A stretch of DNA of 64,000 nt from Dongia mobilis (lineage in GTDB: Bacteria; Pseudomonadota; Alphaproteobacteria; Dongiales; Dongiaceae), in the NCBI RefSeq assembly GCF_004363235.1, contig NZ_SNYW01000010.1, positions 1 through 64,000 of the forward strand, in the 5' to 3' direction. The notes under the pieces are model-generated. The model had not been told where the DNA came from, made no database searches, and was given only the letters and a program-made list of their open reading frames with translations. The translations under genes were made by a program, and so were the position numbers. Positions 52,964 through 60,305 of this stretch are shown here, piece by piece; position 1 is the first letter of the stretch, and each line of letters begins with the position of its first letter.

Positions 52964-53671
52964 TCACGACCGGTTTCGCCGCCGCGCGAGGAAGGCTTCC
53001 ATGTGGAATGCCATCTGGGCGCGCGGATAGGCCAGCCCGGCGCCCACGGGGCAGGCGCGCCGGGCGAGGCAGCCGCGTTCCCGGCATTCCGTGCCGGCGT
53101 CACTGTCGACATGCCGCGCGCAGGTCATGTCGTCGAAGCCCGTTCCAGTAAAGGCACCGACCGGACAGGCAGAGAGGCATGGCTGCCCGGCGCAGGTATC
53201 GCAGGGCCGCGCCGTCTGCTCCCGCGCAAAGCTGACCTCGTCCGGCAACAGCAGCACCGCGCGATAGGCGTGCCACAGGCCATGCTGCGGGTGGATATAG
53301 ATCATGAGCGGCGATGGGTGGACCGCTTCGGCGCGTTCCGCCCAGCGCTGAAACGGAAAATAGGGCGGCCCCTCGAACGGATAAAGCGCCAGCGCACCCA
53401 GTCGGCCAGACAGCGGACCGATCACCGCCCGGGTCCAGTCGTCCAGTGGATCGGTGCTCCCCGCCGGCACCAGTCGCTCGCGCGATGCGGCAAAGGCGGG
53501 CCACATCGCGCCGCCGACATTGCCGATCAGGATGACGCTCCGTGCCGGCGCACCATCCGGCAGTGCTGGCAGCGCGTCGTCGTCCCGGATAGCGAAACCA
53601 CCCCGAATCTCAAGGCCGTGCGCCGCCAGGGCGGCACGCAACGTCGCAAGGATGGTGGATTCCTGGGCCAT
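52964..53671 (-). CDS. 4Fe-4S ferredoxin-domain protein (QueG-C-terminus-like)
   Basis: 235 residues. The N-terminal part has no clear motif; the C-terminal part has two Cys clusters, CDTCAGQPCLSACPVGAF and CRERGCLARRACPVG, that fit binding of two iron-sulfur clusters as in the ferredoxin part of epoxyqueuosine reductase-like proteins. It lacks the cobalamin-binding region of true QueG. An electron-transfer role is likely. It is convergent with the DUF4410 gene and divergent from the HD-domain gene 92 bases away. Confidence 0.75.
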   Translation of the reverse strand: MAQESTILATLRAALAAHGLEIRGGFAIRDDDALPALPDGAPARSVILIGNVGGAMWPAFAASRERLVPAGSTDPLDDWTRAVIGPLSGRLGALALYPFEGPPYFPFQRWAERAEAVHPSPLMIYIHPQHGLWHAYRAVLLLPDEVSFAREQTARPCDTCAGQPCLSACPVGAFTGTGFDDMTCARHVDSDAGTECRERGCLARRACPVGAGLAYPRAQMAFHMEAFLARRRNRS

Positions 53672-53763
53672 GAGGAATTCGTTAATGCCGCTCTGGACCG
53701 ATCGGGGAAAGAGTCATTAGAGTGCCTGCAGCCACTTGCCTACAATAGCCAGGAAGCGTCGTC

Positions 53764-54342
53764 ATGGATTCGGAAACCGTCAGTTTCATCCGCATGGAGG
53801 ATGGCACCTACGAGGAATACCAGTTTCTCGACCGGATCTATCAGAAGCTAAATCACGGCTTGGCGGACAATCTGCTGGCCAACCTGAAGCTTCTGGCCGG
53901 CGACAGGATGGGCTACAGGATCGACCGCTACCAGCACTCGCTGCAATCCGCCACAAGGGCGATGCGCGACGGCCAGGACGAGGAAATGATCGTCTGCGCC
54001 CTGCTCCACGACATCGGCGACCTGTTGGCTCCAGAAAACCATTCGCAGCTCGCGGCCAGCATCCTGCGCCCATATGTCAGCGAGCGGAACTACTGGATGA
54101 TCGAGCATCACGGCATCTTCCAGGGCTACTACTATTTCCACCACCTGGGGATGGACCGCAACGAGCGCGACAAATACCGCGGCCACCCGCATTTCCAGCA
54201 TACCGCCGATTTCTGCCACAAATACGACCAGAACAGCTTCGACCCGGATTACGACACCGCCCCCATCGAGGTGTTCGAGCCGATGGTGCAGCGCCTCTTT
54301 GCGCGGCCGCCCTTCGGCGTCAAGCGCGCCAGCATGGAGTAA
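53764..54342 (+). CDS. HD-domain protein resembling mixed-valent diiron oxygenases (PhnZ/TmpB/MIOX group)
   Basis: 192 residues. Metal-ligand pattern: His in RYQHSLQSA, HD in LLHDIGD, His in NHSQLA, His in EHHGIF and a late Asp cluster (YDQNSFDPDYD), the arrangement of HD-fold diiron oxygenases such as PhnZ (phosphonate cleavage), TmpB (yielding glycine betaine) and myo-inositol oxygenase. Plain HD phosphohydrolases share the first elements, so oxygenase activity is an inference. AGGAAG precedes the ATG. A small exported protein gene follows 6 bases later. A link to betaine metabolism is possible but not shown. Confidence 0.72.
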   Translation: MDSETVSFIRMEDGTYEEYQFLDRIYQKLNHGLADNLLANLKLLAGDRMGYRIDRYQHSLQSATRAMRDGQDEEMIVCALLHDIGDLLAPENHSQLAASILRPYVSERNYWMIEHHGIFQGYYYFHHLGMDRNERDKYRGHPHFQHTADFCHKYDQNSFDPDYDTAPIEVFEPMVQRLFARPPFGVKRASME

Positions 54343-54348
54343 CGAGCC

Positions 54349-54627
54349 ATGCGTCGCCTTGTCCTCGTCATTGTCCTGCTGGCCGTCGCCTTTCTCTGGG
54401 CGCCGCAGGTATTGGAATCGGCCTCCGGCGCCTGCGACGCGCTGGAGCAGAAAATGGTGGCCCGCGAGGCAAAGGGCAGCCAACTCGGCAGCGACCTCGG
54501 CGCGGCCCTGATGCAGAACCTCTCCGGTGGCGCCGTCGCCGAGGCGGCGATGAAGGACAAGCACCCCAATCTGCCGCCGCTCGTCTCCTGCGCGCTGGAG
54601 TATTGGAAGGTGACGTTCGGCGGGTAG
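54349..54627 (+). CDS. Small exported hypothetical protein
   Basis: 92 residues. A hydrophobic N-terminal signal (LVLVIVLLAVAFLW) is followed by a helical domain with two cysteines (GACDALEQ and LVSCALEY) that may form a disulfide. The protein would be periplasmic or membrane-anchored. It begins 6 bases after the HD-domain gene with GGAG upstream, so it is probably in the same operon. No known family. Confidence 0.7.
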   Translation: MRRLVLVIVLLAVAFLWAPQVLESASGACDALEQKMVAREAKGSQLGSDLGAALMQNLSGGAVAEAAMKDKHPNLPPLVSCALEYWKVTFGG

Positions 54628-54969
54628 CATTGGCTCCAGACCGGACGAACCTCGGCCTCGCTGGTTTTCGGAGGAAAGCAATCACCCAGCCGATTAAATG
54701 AGTTGCGGGCGCGGTCCTGCGGCGGGGTGATCAGGATCGGCGGCCGGGACTGGGCGGCACCCTGATGTATGCCGCCCCGTTGGCCGCCCTCGGCATCTGG
54801 CTTGCCTGCGGTCATTGCACCCGGGATTGACGGTCCAGCGGCAAACTCTACAAGACGGAAAACCTGCCACGCGCGATTGTGCCTGCCGTCACAGATTTCT
54901 GGCGCGGGCGGGCTTACTCTCCCAGCATCAAAGGGCGCCGCGGCGCCGAAGCTGGATGAGAGATTTCCC
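54628..54969. other. Intergenic stretch
   Basis: About 340 bases with no convincing gene; open frames here are shadows. A 14-base GC palindrome (GGCGCCGCGGCGCC, 54934-54947) stands 22 bases before the start of the next gene. This could be a leader hairpin but is common by chance at this base composition. Confidence 0.4.
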
Positions 54970-55230
54970 ATGTTCCGCCTGATGAGCATCGCCACGCTGG
55001 TCATGATCCTGGTCTGCTTCTTTGTCGGCGCCAGCATCGCGCTGGCGGATCCGGTCAAGACGCCGGCCAACGACAATGCAGGCAATGCCCCCGCGGCGGT
55101 CGACGTCTACGATTTCAGCGACTATTTCCGCGAGTACATGCAGCAGCCCGGCACAAGGCCGGCCAATCCGGTCGACGCGCAAGAGGTCGAGGAGCCGCAG
55201 CAGAGTTTTTTCGATACGCTCGCCTGTTGA
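54970..55230 (+). CDS. Small exported or membrane hypothetical protein
   Basis: 86 residues. It opens with a long hydrophobic segment (MSIATLVMILVCFFVGASIA) that ends in an Ala-rich possible cleavage site (ALA), then a Pro/Asn/Ala-rich acidic tail ending in FDTLAC. It could be a secreted protein or a single-pass membrane protein. The open frame continues upstream to 54769, but that part looks non-coding. Function unknown. Confidence 0.65.
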   Translation: MFRLMSIATLVMILVCFFVGASIALADPVKTPANDNAGNAPAAVDVYDFSDYFREYMQQPGTRPANPVDAQEVEEPQQSFFDTLAC

Positions 55231-55357
55231 GGCTTATATCCCTAAATAATGTAATGGATTGTTAACGTTGTTTATGCGGTAATCGGGGGCCGTTCCGACG
55301 CCGATTGCCAGATGCCCGAAGCAGCGCCAGACAGCCGATTTCATTGCGCCAATCTGA

Positions 55358-55379
55358 CACCCCGCAATATTGCGGGGTG
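55358..55379. promoter_or_regulatory. Perfect 22-bp palindrome over the likely ribosome-binding region of the MASE3 kinase
   Basis: CACCCCGCAAT and its exact reverse complement, with no spacer. The right arm contains GCGGGGTG, which would be the ribosome-binding region of a GTG start at 55386. Folded in RNA, the hairpin would hide it; as DNA it would be a dimeric operator. If translation starts at the TTG at 55305 instead, the palindrome is inside the coding region. Confidence 0.55.
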
Positions 55380-55385
55380 CCGTCC

Positions 55386-57287
55386 GTGACCATCCCCATC
55401 CCAACCAACAATCGCCAGGCTTTCATGCTGGCCGCGGCGACGGCGCTGCTCTTCCCGGTTGCCTTTGTCGTCGTGGACTTCCAACTTTTGTCGGACGCCG
55501 ACAGCTACCTGCCGGTCCATACCTTCATCGAACTGTTCTCGATCGCCGTCGCTGTTATGGTGACGGGGATCGGCTGGAACGCGCATCGCGACAGCCGTTC
55601 GGGGCATCTGGCTGTCCTGGCCGCGGGTTTTCTGGCGGTCGCCCTGCTCGACACCGCCCACACGCTTTCCTATTCCGGCATGCCGGTCTTCGTCACCCCG
55701 TCAGGGGCGGAAAAGGCGATTCTGTTCTGGCTGGCGGCACGATTGGCCAGTGTCGTCACCCTGCTGGTCGTCGCCTTTGCGCCAACGCAATGGATGGCCG
55801 GCCCCAGGCTGCGACGCATCGCGGCGGGGGCAGCTCTGGGCTATGTCGCGATCAGCTTCTTCCTGATCTTGTTTCATCAGGGCCGGCTGCCCAGCACCTT
55901 TGTTCCCGACAGCGGCCTCACCCCCCTGAAGATCGGCCTCGAATACACCATCTGCGGCCTCTATCTGCTGGCGGCACTTGCCATCTGGCTGCGACCGGAA
56001 CAAGGCCAGTCCTCCTTCCGCAGCCCGGCGCTGGTGGCAGCCGCCCTGATCTTTGCCGTCAGCGAGTTGGCCTTCACGCTCTATGCCAGTGTCTATGACA
56101 CTTTCAACCTGCTCGGCCATGTCTACAAGGTGCTGGCGACCTATCTGCTCTATCGTGCCGTCTTCGTGAACGCGCTGATGCTGCCCTATGTCAGGCTGCG
56201 GCAATCGGAGGAGAAGTACCGGCAGATCCTGCAGCAGGCGGCCGATGCGATCGTTCGCGTCAATGCAGCGGGCCGGGTTGTCGATGCCAACCGACGTGCC
56301 CTGGAGATTTTCTCCGCCACCGGCGTCCTCGGTCACCAGATCAAGGAGTTGATCGCCGATTGGCGTTCGGCCCCTGCCGGGGGCAATGCCGACGAATTCG
56401 AGTTGTGGGAAAGCCGTCTGCGGGCCAAGGACGCCCCGGATACCGTGCTGGAGATCAATGCCCGACACCTCGCCAGTGGCGAGATCCAGGCCATCATCCG
56501 CGACATCACCGAGCGCAAACGGCACGAGGAGCAATTGCGCCAGGCGATCGCGCATGCTGAGCGGTCCAGCCGGGCCAAGAGCGAGTTCCTGGCAAACATG
56601 AGCCACGAACTGCGCACCCCGCTCAATGCCATTCTGGGATTTTCCGACATCATCCGCCGCGAGAGCTTCGGCCCGATCGGCAATGAGCGCTATCGCGACT
56701 ATGCCGGCGACATCCATGACAGCGGCCAACACCTGTTGGCCATCGTAGCCGACCTGCTGGATATCGCCCGCATCGAGAGCGGACAGATCGTGCTGAACGA
56801 GGCCGATCTAGACCTCGCCAGCGTGATCGCCGATTGCGTCCGCCTGGTAGCACCCCAGGCTGCGCACCTCAATCTGACGGTGGAGCCACCGCGGGGTACG
56901 ATCACCCTGCGTGCAGACGAACGCGCGCTGCGTCAGATCCTGCTCAATCTGCTGTCCAATGCCTGCAAGTTCACACCCGCCGGCGGCCGCGTGGAAATTT
57001 CCAGCCAGGTTGGTCCGACCGGGGAAATCACGCTCTCGATCGCCGATACGGGAATCGGCATCGCTTCGGAAGACCTGGCGCGTGTCACCGAAGCCTTCGT
57101 CCAGGTCGAATCCTCGCATGCACGGCGCCACCAGGGTATCGGCCTCGGCCTCGCCATCGCCAAGGCACTGACCGAACTGCATGGCGGCCGACTCATCATC
57201 GACAGCGCGCCGGACCAGGGGACGACGGTCAAGGTCATCCTGCCCCGCACGCGCCTCGCTCCCCCTTCCCTCGCCGCCCTGGCCTGA
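55386..57287 (+). CDS. MASE3-PAS sensor histidine kinase
   Basis: 633 residues from the GTG start chosen. The N-terminal part (about 1-270) has seven or eight membrane helices of the MASE3 type (VVDFQLLSDADSYLPVHTFI, then LLDTAHTLSYSGMP). A PAS domain (about 280-385), HisKA with H407 in NMSHELRTPLNAI, and HATPase_c with NLLSNACKFT, ADTGIGI and GIGLGLAIAK follow. It senses an unknown signal in the membrane and phosphorylates a regulator not seen here. A TTG at 55305 would add 27 residues; GTG at 55386 has the better upstream region. The gene ends in a repeated 14-mer. Confidence 0.9.
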   Translation: MTIPIPTNNRQAFMLAAATALLFPVAFVVVDFQLLSDADSYLPVHTFIELFSIAVAVMVTGIGWNAHRDSRSGHLAVLAAGFLAVALLDTAHTLSYSGMPVFVTPSGAEKAILFWLAARLASVVTLLVVAFAPTQWMAGPRLRRIAAGAALGYVAISFFLILFHQGRLPSTFVPDSGLTPLKIGLEYTICGLYLLAALAIWLRPEQGQSSFRSPALVAAALIFAVSELAFTLYASVYDTFNLLGHVYKVLATYLLYRAVFVNALMLPYVRLRQSEEKYRQILQQAADAIVRVNAAGRVVDANRRALEIFSATGVLGHQIKELIADWRSAPAGGNADEFELWESRLRAKDAPDTVLEINARHLASGEIQAIIRDITERKRHEEQLRQAIAHAERSSRAKSEFLANMSHELRTPLNAILGFSDIIRRESFGPIGNERYRDYAGDIHDSGQHLLAIVADLLDIARIESGQIVLNEADLDLASVIADCVRLVAPQAAHLNLTVEPPRGTITLRADERALRQILLNLLSNACKFTPAGGRVEISSQVGPTGEITLSIADTGIGIASEDLARVTEAFVQVESSHARRHQGIGLGLAIAKALTELHGGRLIIDSAPDQGTTVKVILPRTRLAPPSLAALA

Positions 57288-57315
57288 CCGCCCTGGCCTG
57301 ACCGCCCTGGCCTGA
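57274..57315. repeat. 14-bp tandem repeat, three copies, across the kinase stop codon
   Basis: The unit CCGCCCTGGCCTGA occurs three times head to tail. The first copy carries the final Ala-Leu-Ala and stop of the kinase gene; the other two lie in the space before the convergent regulator gene. It looks like slippage or local duplication. Copy number may vary between strains. Confidence 0.8.
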
Positions 57316-57322
57316 TCGCCTG

Positions 57323-58327
57323 CTAGGCGGCGGCGCTGGCCATCGACATGCGCGGTAGTGGCGTCGGAGTCGCCCGTTCGCGGCGCGGCGTCTTGCCGAA
57401 GAAGTCGCGGTAGCATTTCGAGAAATGCGACGCCGAGACGAAGCCGCAGGCCAGCGCTACGTCGATCACCGACATGTTGGTCTGCAACAGCAGCAGGCGC
57501 GCGCGATGCAGGCGCAATTCCACGTAATAGCGCGCCGGCGAGCGGTGCAGGTATTTCGCGAACAGGCGCTCCATCTGGCGGCTGGAAAGCCCGGCCGCCT
57601 CGGCGAGGTCGGCGCGGTCCAGCGGCTCCTCCAGATTGGCCTCCATCTGCTGGATGACCTGGATCAGCTTCGGATGGCGCACGCCGAGCCGCGCGGTCAG
57701 CGCCATGCGCTGGTGGTCGTGGCGGTCGCGGATGCGTTCGTGGATGAACTGCTCGGATACCGCCGCGGCCAGTTCATGGCCATGCTGCTGCGAAATGAGG
57801 TTGAGCATCATGTCGAGCGCCGCCGTGCCGCCCGAGCAGGTGAAGCGGTTGCGGTCGATCTCGAACAGTTCCGATGTCGCCTCGATCTCGGGAAAGTTCT
57901 CGGCAAAGCTCGCCAGATTCTCCCAATGGATCGTGCAGCGATACCCGTTTAGCAGGTTGGCCTTCGCCAGGATGTGTGCACCGGTACACAGCGCCCCGAT
58001 ATCGGCCCCCTGCCGGTCAGCCCGGCGCAGCAGCGCGAAGACGTTCTTGTCCTCGTAGAGATGGCCGTTGACGCCGCTGCACAGGATGATCGTGTCGAAA
58101 TTGACGATCTGGTCCGTCGGGCCCTCCGGCGTCAGCAGGATGCCGTTGGAGGCATTGATCGGCTTCCCGTCCGGCGACAACAGGTGCCAGGAATAGAGCT
58201 CTTTGCCGGCAACGCGATTGGCGAGGCGCAGGGGCTCGACCGCCGAGGTGAAGGCGATCATCGAGAAGTTCGGCACCAGCAGGAAGGCAATTCTCTGCGG
58301 CAACTTGGCGGGCATGTCACCGAACAC
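57323..58327 (-). CDS. gbdR: GlxA/AraC-family regulator, GbdR-like (betaine/dimethylglycine-type)
   Basis: 334 residues. The N-terminal DJ-1/PfpI-like sensor (about 10-190; IAFLLVPNFSMIAFTSAVEP, GALCTGAHILAKANLLNGYR) and the C-terminal AraC domain (about 220-320; HFSKCYRDFFGKTPRRER) closely follow the GbdR/SouR/CdhR group. Its divergent position to soxBDAG makes a sarcosine- or betaine-responsive activator the best call. The start is GTG at 58327, chosen because CGGAGG stands 6 bases upstream; an ATG at 58315 and a TTG at 58357 are weaker. Confidence 0.85.
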   Translation of the reverse strand: MFGDMPAKLPQRIAFLLVPNFSMIAFTSAVEPLRLANRVAGKELYSWHLLSPDGKPINASNGILLTPEGPTDQIVNFDTIILCSGVNGHLYEDKNVFALLRRADRQGADIGALCTGAHILAKANLLNGYRCTIHWENLASFAENFPEIEATSELFEIDRNRFTCSGGTAALDMMLNLISQQHGHELAAAVSEQFIHERIRDRHDHQRMALTARLGVRHPKLIQVIQQMEANLEEPLDRADLAEAAGLSSRQMERLFAKYLHRSPARYYVELRLHRARLLLLQTNMSVIDVALACGFVSASHFSKCYRDFFGKTPRRERATPTPLPRMSMASAAA

Positions 58328-58333
58328 GGGTAT

Positions 58334-58338
58334 CCTCC
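58334..58338 (-). promoter_or_regulatory. Ribosome-binding site deciding the GTG start of the GbdR-like gene
   Basis: GGAGG on the minus strand, 6 bases before GTG at 58327. No comparable site precedes the other in-frame candidates, so this sets the start. Confidence 0.7.
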
Positions 58339-58388
58339 GGAGCGAATGGCTGGCCAAAGCGGCGAGCGGACGCCAATTATCGTATTTC

Positions 58389-58398
58389 CGACATGTCG
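58389..58398. promoter_or_regulatory. Short palindrome CGACATGTCG, candidate operator
   Basis: A perfect 10-base palindrome 62 bases upstream of the regulator start and about 345 bases before soxB. It is suitably placed to control the divergent pair. AraC-type activators usually bind direct repeats, so it may belong to another factor. Confidence 0.3.
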
Positions 58399-58742
58399 TC
58401 CATAGGCAAAATGGCGCGACGGGAACATTTAATCATACCAATGGTCAAGATTTTCTGATCCGCTGATGTCGCAGCTTGCTCCGTCCAATTTCCTGTATCG
58501 GCGTGCAAATGTACCCGGCAGCCCCAATTTCTTCGGGGATTTGGTTGCCGCTGAAGCGGCCGCCCCACCTGTTCCTGGCTGCCCTCTCTGCGACGCCTTG
58601 ACCGGCGGCGTTAACGGGACAATAGATGGCGCGGCATCGGCGGAATCCGCTGGCCCGTCTTGCCATGATCCGGCGTCATCGATATTGCAGTGCAAAATCC
58701 GGCCTGGACCACGACATCCTCGCCACCCCATTCGGGATCGCC

Positions 58743-59996
58743 ATGAAGCAGAATTATTCGATCTTCACCCTGGTTCGGAACGCCCTCAACTATCACCAGG
58801 ACTGGCAGGAGGCCTGGCGCAGCCCGGCTCCCAAGCCGGAATACGACGTGATCGTCATCGGCGGCGGCGGCCATGGCCTCGCCACAGCCTATTACCTGGC
58901 CAAGGAACACGGCATCACCAATGTCGCGGTGCTCGAAAAGGGCTGGCTGGGTGGTGGCAATACCGGGCGCAACACGACCATCGTGCGGTCCAACTATCTG
59001 TGGGATGAATCGGCGCACCTTTACGAGCACTCGCTCAAACTGTTCGAGGGCCTGACCCAGGACCTCAACTACAATGTCATGTTCAGCCAGCGCGGCCTGA
59101 TGAATCTCGCGCATACGCAGCATGACATGCAGGCCCTGCGCCGCCGCGTCTATGCGATCCAGCTCAATGGCATCGACAGCGAGATCCTGACACCCGAGCA
59201 GATCAAGGAAATGGTGCCGATCCTGGATTGCTCGGCAACCGCCCGCTATCCCATCATGGGGGCGTCGCTGCAGCGCCGCGGCGGTGTCGCCCGCCATGAT
59301 GCCGTCGCCTGGGGCTTCGCCCGCAAGGCCGACGAGCGTGGCGTCGACATCCTGCAGAATACCGAGGTTACCGGCTTCAGGATCGAAAACGGCGTGGTGA
59401 AGGGCGTCGAGACCACGCGTGGGCCTATCGGCGCGAAGAAGGTCGGCATCGTCGTCGCCGGCCATTCAGGTGTGCTCGCCGGCATGGCCGGCTTCCGCCT
59501 GCCGGTCGAGAGCCATCCGCTGCAAGCCCTCGTCTCCGAGCCGATCAAGCCGATTCTCAATACCGTCGTCATGTCGCCCCAGGTCCACGTCTATGTCAGC
59601 CAGTCGGACAAGGGCGAACTGGTGCTGGGTGCCGGCATCGACGCCTATACCTCCTACGCGCAGGTGGGCTCGCCCTTCATCATCGAGAACCAGCTCAATG
59701 CGCTGACCGACCTCTTCCCCTGCTTTGGCCGCCTGCGCATGCTGCGGCAATGGGGCGGCATCGTTGACACCTGCCCGGACGCTTCGCCCATCATCGGCAA
59801 GACGCCGGTCGAGAACCTGTTCATCAATTGCGGCTGGGGTACCGGCGGCTTCAAGGCGACGCCGGGATCCGGCAACGTCTTCGCGCATACCATCGCGCGG
59901 GGCGAGCCGCATCCGCTGGCCGTCCCCTTCGCCCTGGACCGCTTCACCAGCGGTTACCTCATCGACGAGCACGGCGCCGCCGGCGTAGCGCACTAA
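58743..59996 (+). CDS. soxB: Sarcosine oxidase subunit beta, heterotetrameric
   Basis: 417 residues, FAD-dependent amine oxidase family. Dinucleotide fold GGGGHG (40-45), the [20 protein letters not shown] segment near the flavin, and the C-terminal [15 protein letters not shown] with PDASPIIG. It carries the active-site flavin that oxidises the N-methyl group of sarcosine. The ATG at 58743 fits the family length. First gene of soxBDAG. Confidence 0.93.
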   Translation: MKQNYSIFTLVRNALNYHQDWQEAWRSPAPKPEYDVIVIGGGGHGLATAYYLAKEHGITNVAVLEKGWLGGGNTGRNTTIVRSNYLWDESAHLYEHSLKLFEGLTQDLNYNVMFSQRGLMNLAHTQHDMQALRRRVYAIQLNGIDSEILTPEQIKEMVPILDCSATARYPIMGASLQRRGGVARHDAVAWGFARKADERGVDILQNTEVTGFRIENGVVKGVETTRGPIGAKKVGIVVAGHSGVLAGMAGFRLPVESHPLQALVSEPIKPILNTVVMSPQVHVYVSQSDKGELVLGAGIDAYTSYAQVGSPFIIENQLNALTDLFPCFGRLRMLRQWGGIVDTCPDASPIIGKTPVENLFINCGWGTGGFKATPGSGNVFAHTIARGEPHPLAVPFALDRFTSGYLIDEHGAAGVAH

Positions 59997-60013
59997 GCGA
60001 GAGACATACCCAC

Positions 60014-60304
60014 ATGCTTCTCATTTCCTGCCCCTATTGCGGACCCCGCGACGAGCACGAATTCTCCTATGGCCACGAGGCGCATATCGCGCGCCCGACG
60101 CTGGAGCAGCAGCAGACCATGTCGGATGCGGAATGGGCCGACTACCTGTTCATGCGAAAGAACCCCAAGGGCGTCCATTTCGAGCGCTGGGTCCATAGCC
60201 GCGGCTGCCGCCAATGGTTCAACGTCGCGCGCCACACGGTGACGCACGAAATCATCAAGGTCTATCCGATGGGCGAGCCGGCCCCGAACCTGGAGCAGAA
60301 GTAA
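60014..60304 (+). CDS. soxD: Sarcosine oxidase subunit delta
   Basis: 96 residues. The zinc-binding start CPYCGPRDEHEFSYGHEAHI and the tail with SRGCRQWFNVARHTVTHEI are typical; the cysteines and a histidine bind structural zinc. It lies 17 bases after soxB, and its stop is separated from soxA by a single base. Confidence 0.93.
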   Translation: MLLISCPYCGPRDEHEFSYGHEAHIARPTLEQQQTMSDAEWADYLFMRKNPKGVHFERWVHSRGCRQWFNVARHTVTHEIIKVYPMGEPAPNLEQK

Positions 60305-60305
60305 C

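Larger units (their letters stand above)
58328..58742. other. Divergent regulatory region of gbdR-like gene and soxBDAG
   Basis: About 415 bases without a gene. It holds the ribosome-binding site of the regulator (58334-58338), the palindrome at 58389-58398, an AT-richer stretch at 58420-58455 that may hold the sox promoter, and a GC-rich untranslated part before soxB. Open frames here are shadows. Confidence 0.5.

Noticed and set aside
54934-54947. GC palindrome as an operator
   Set aside because: Fourteen-base GC palindromes are expected by chance in DNA of this composition; kept only as a note.
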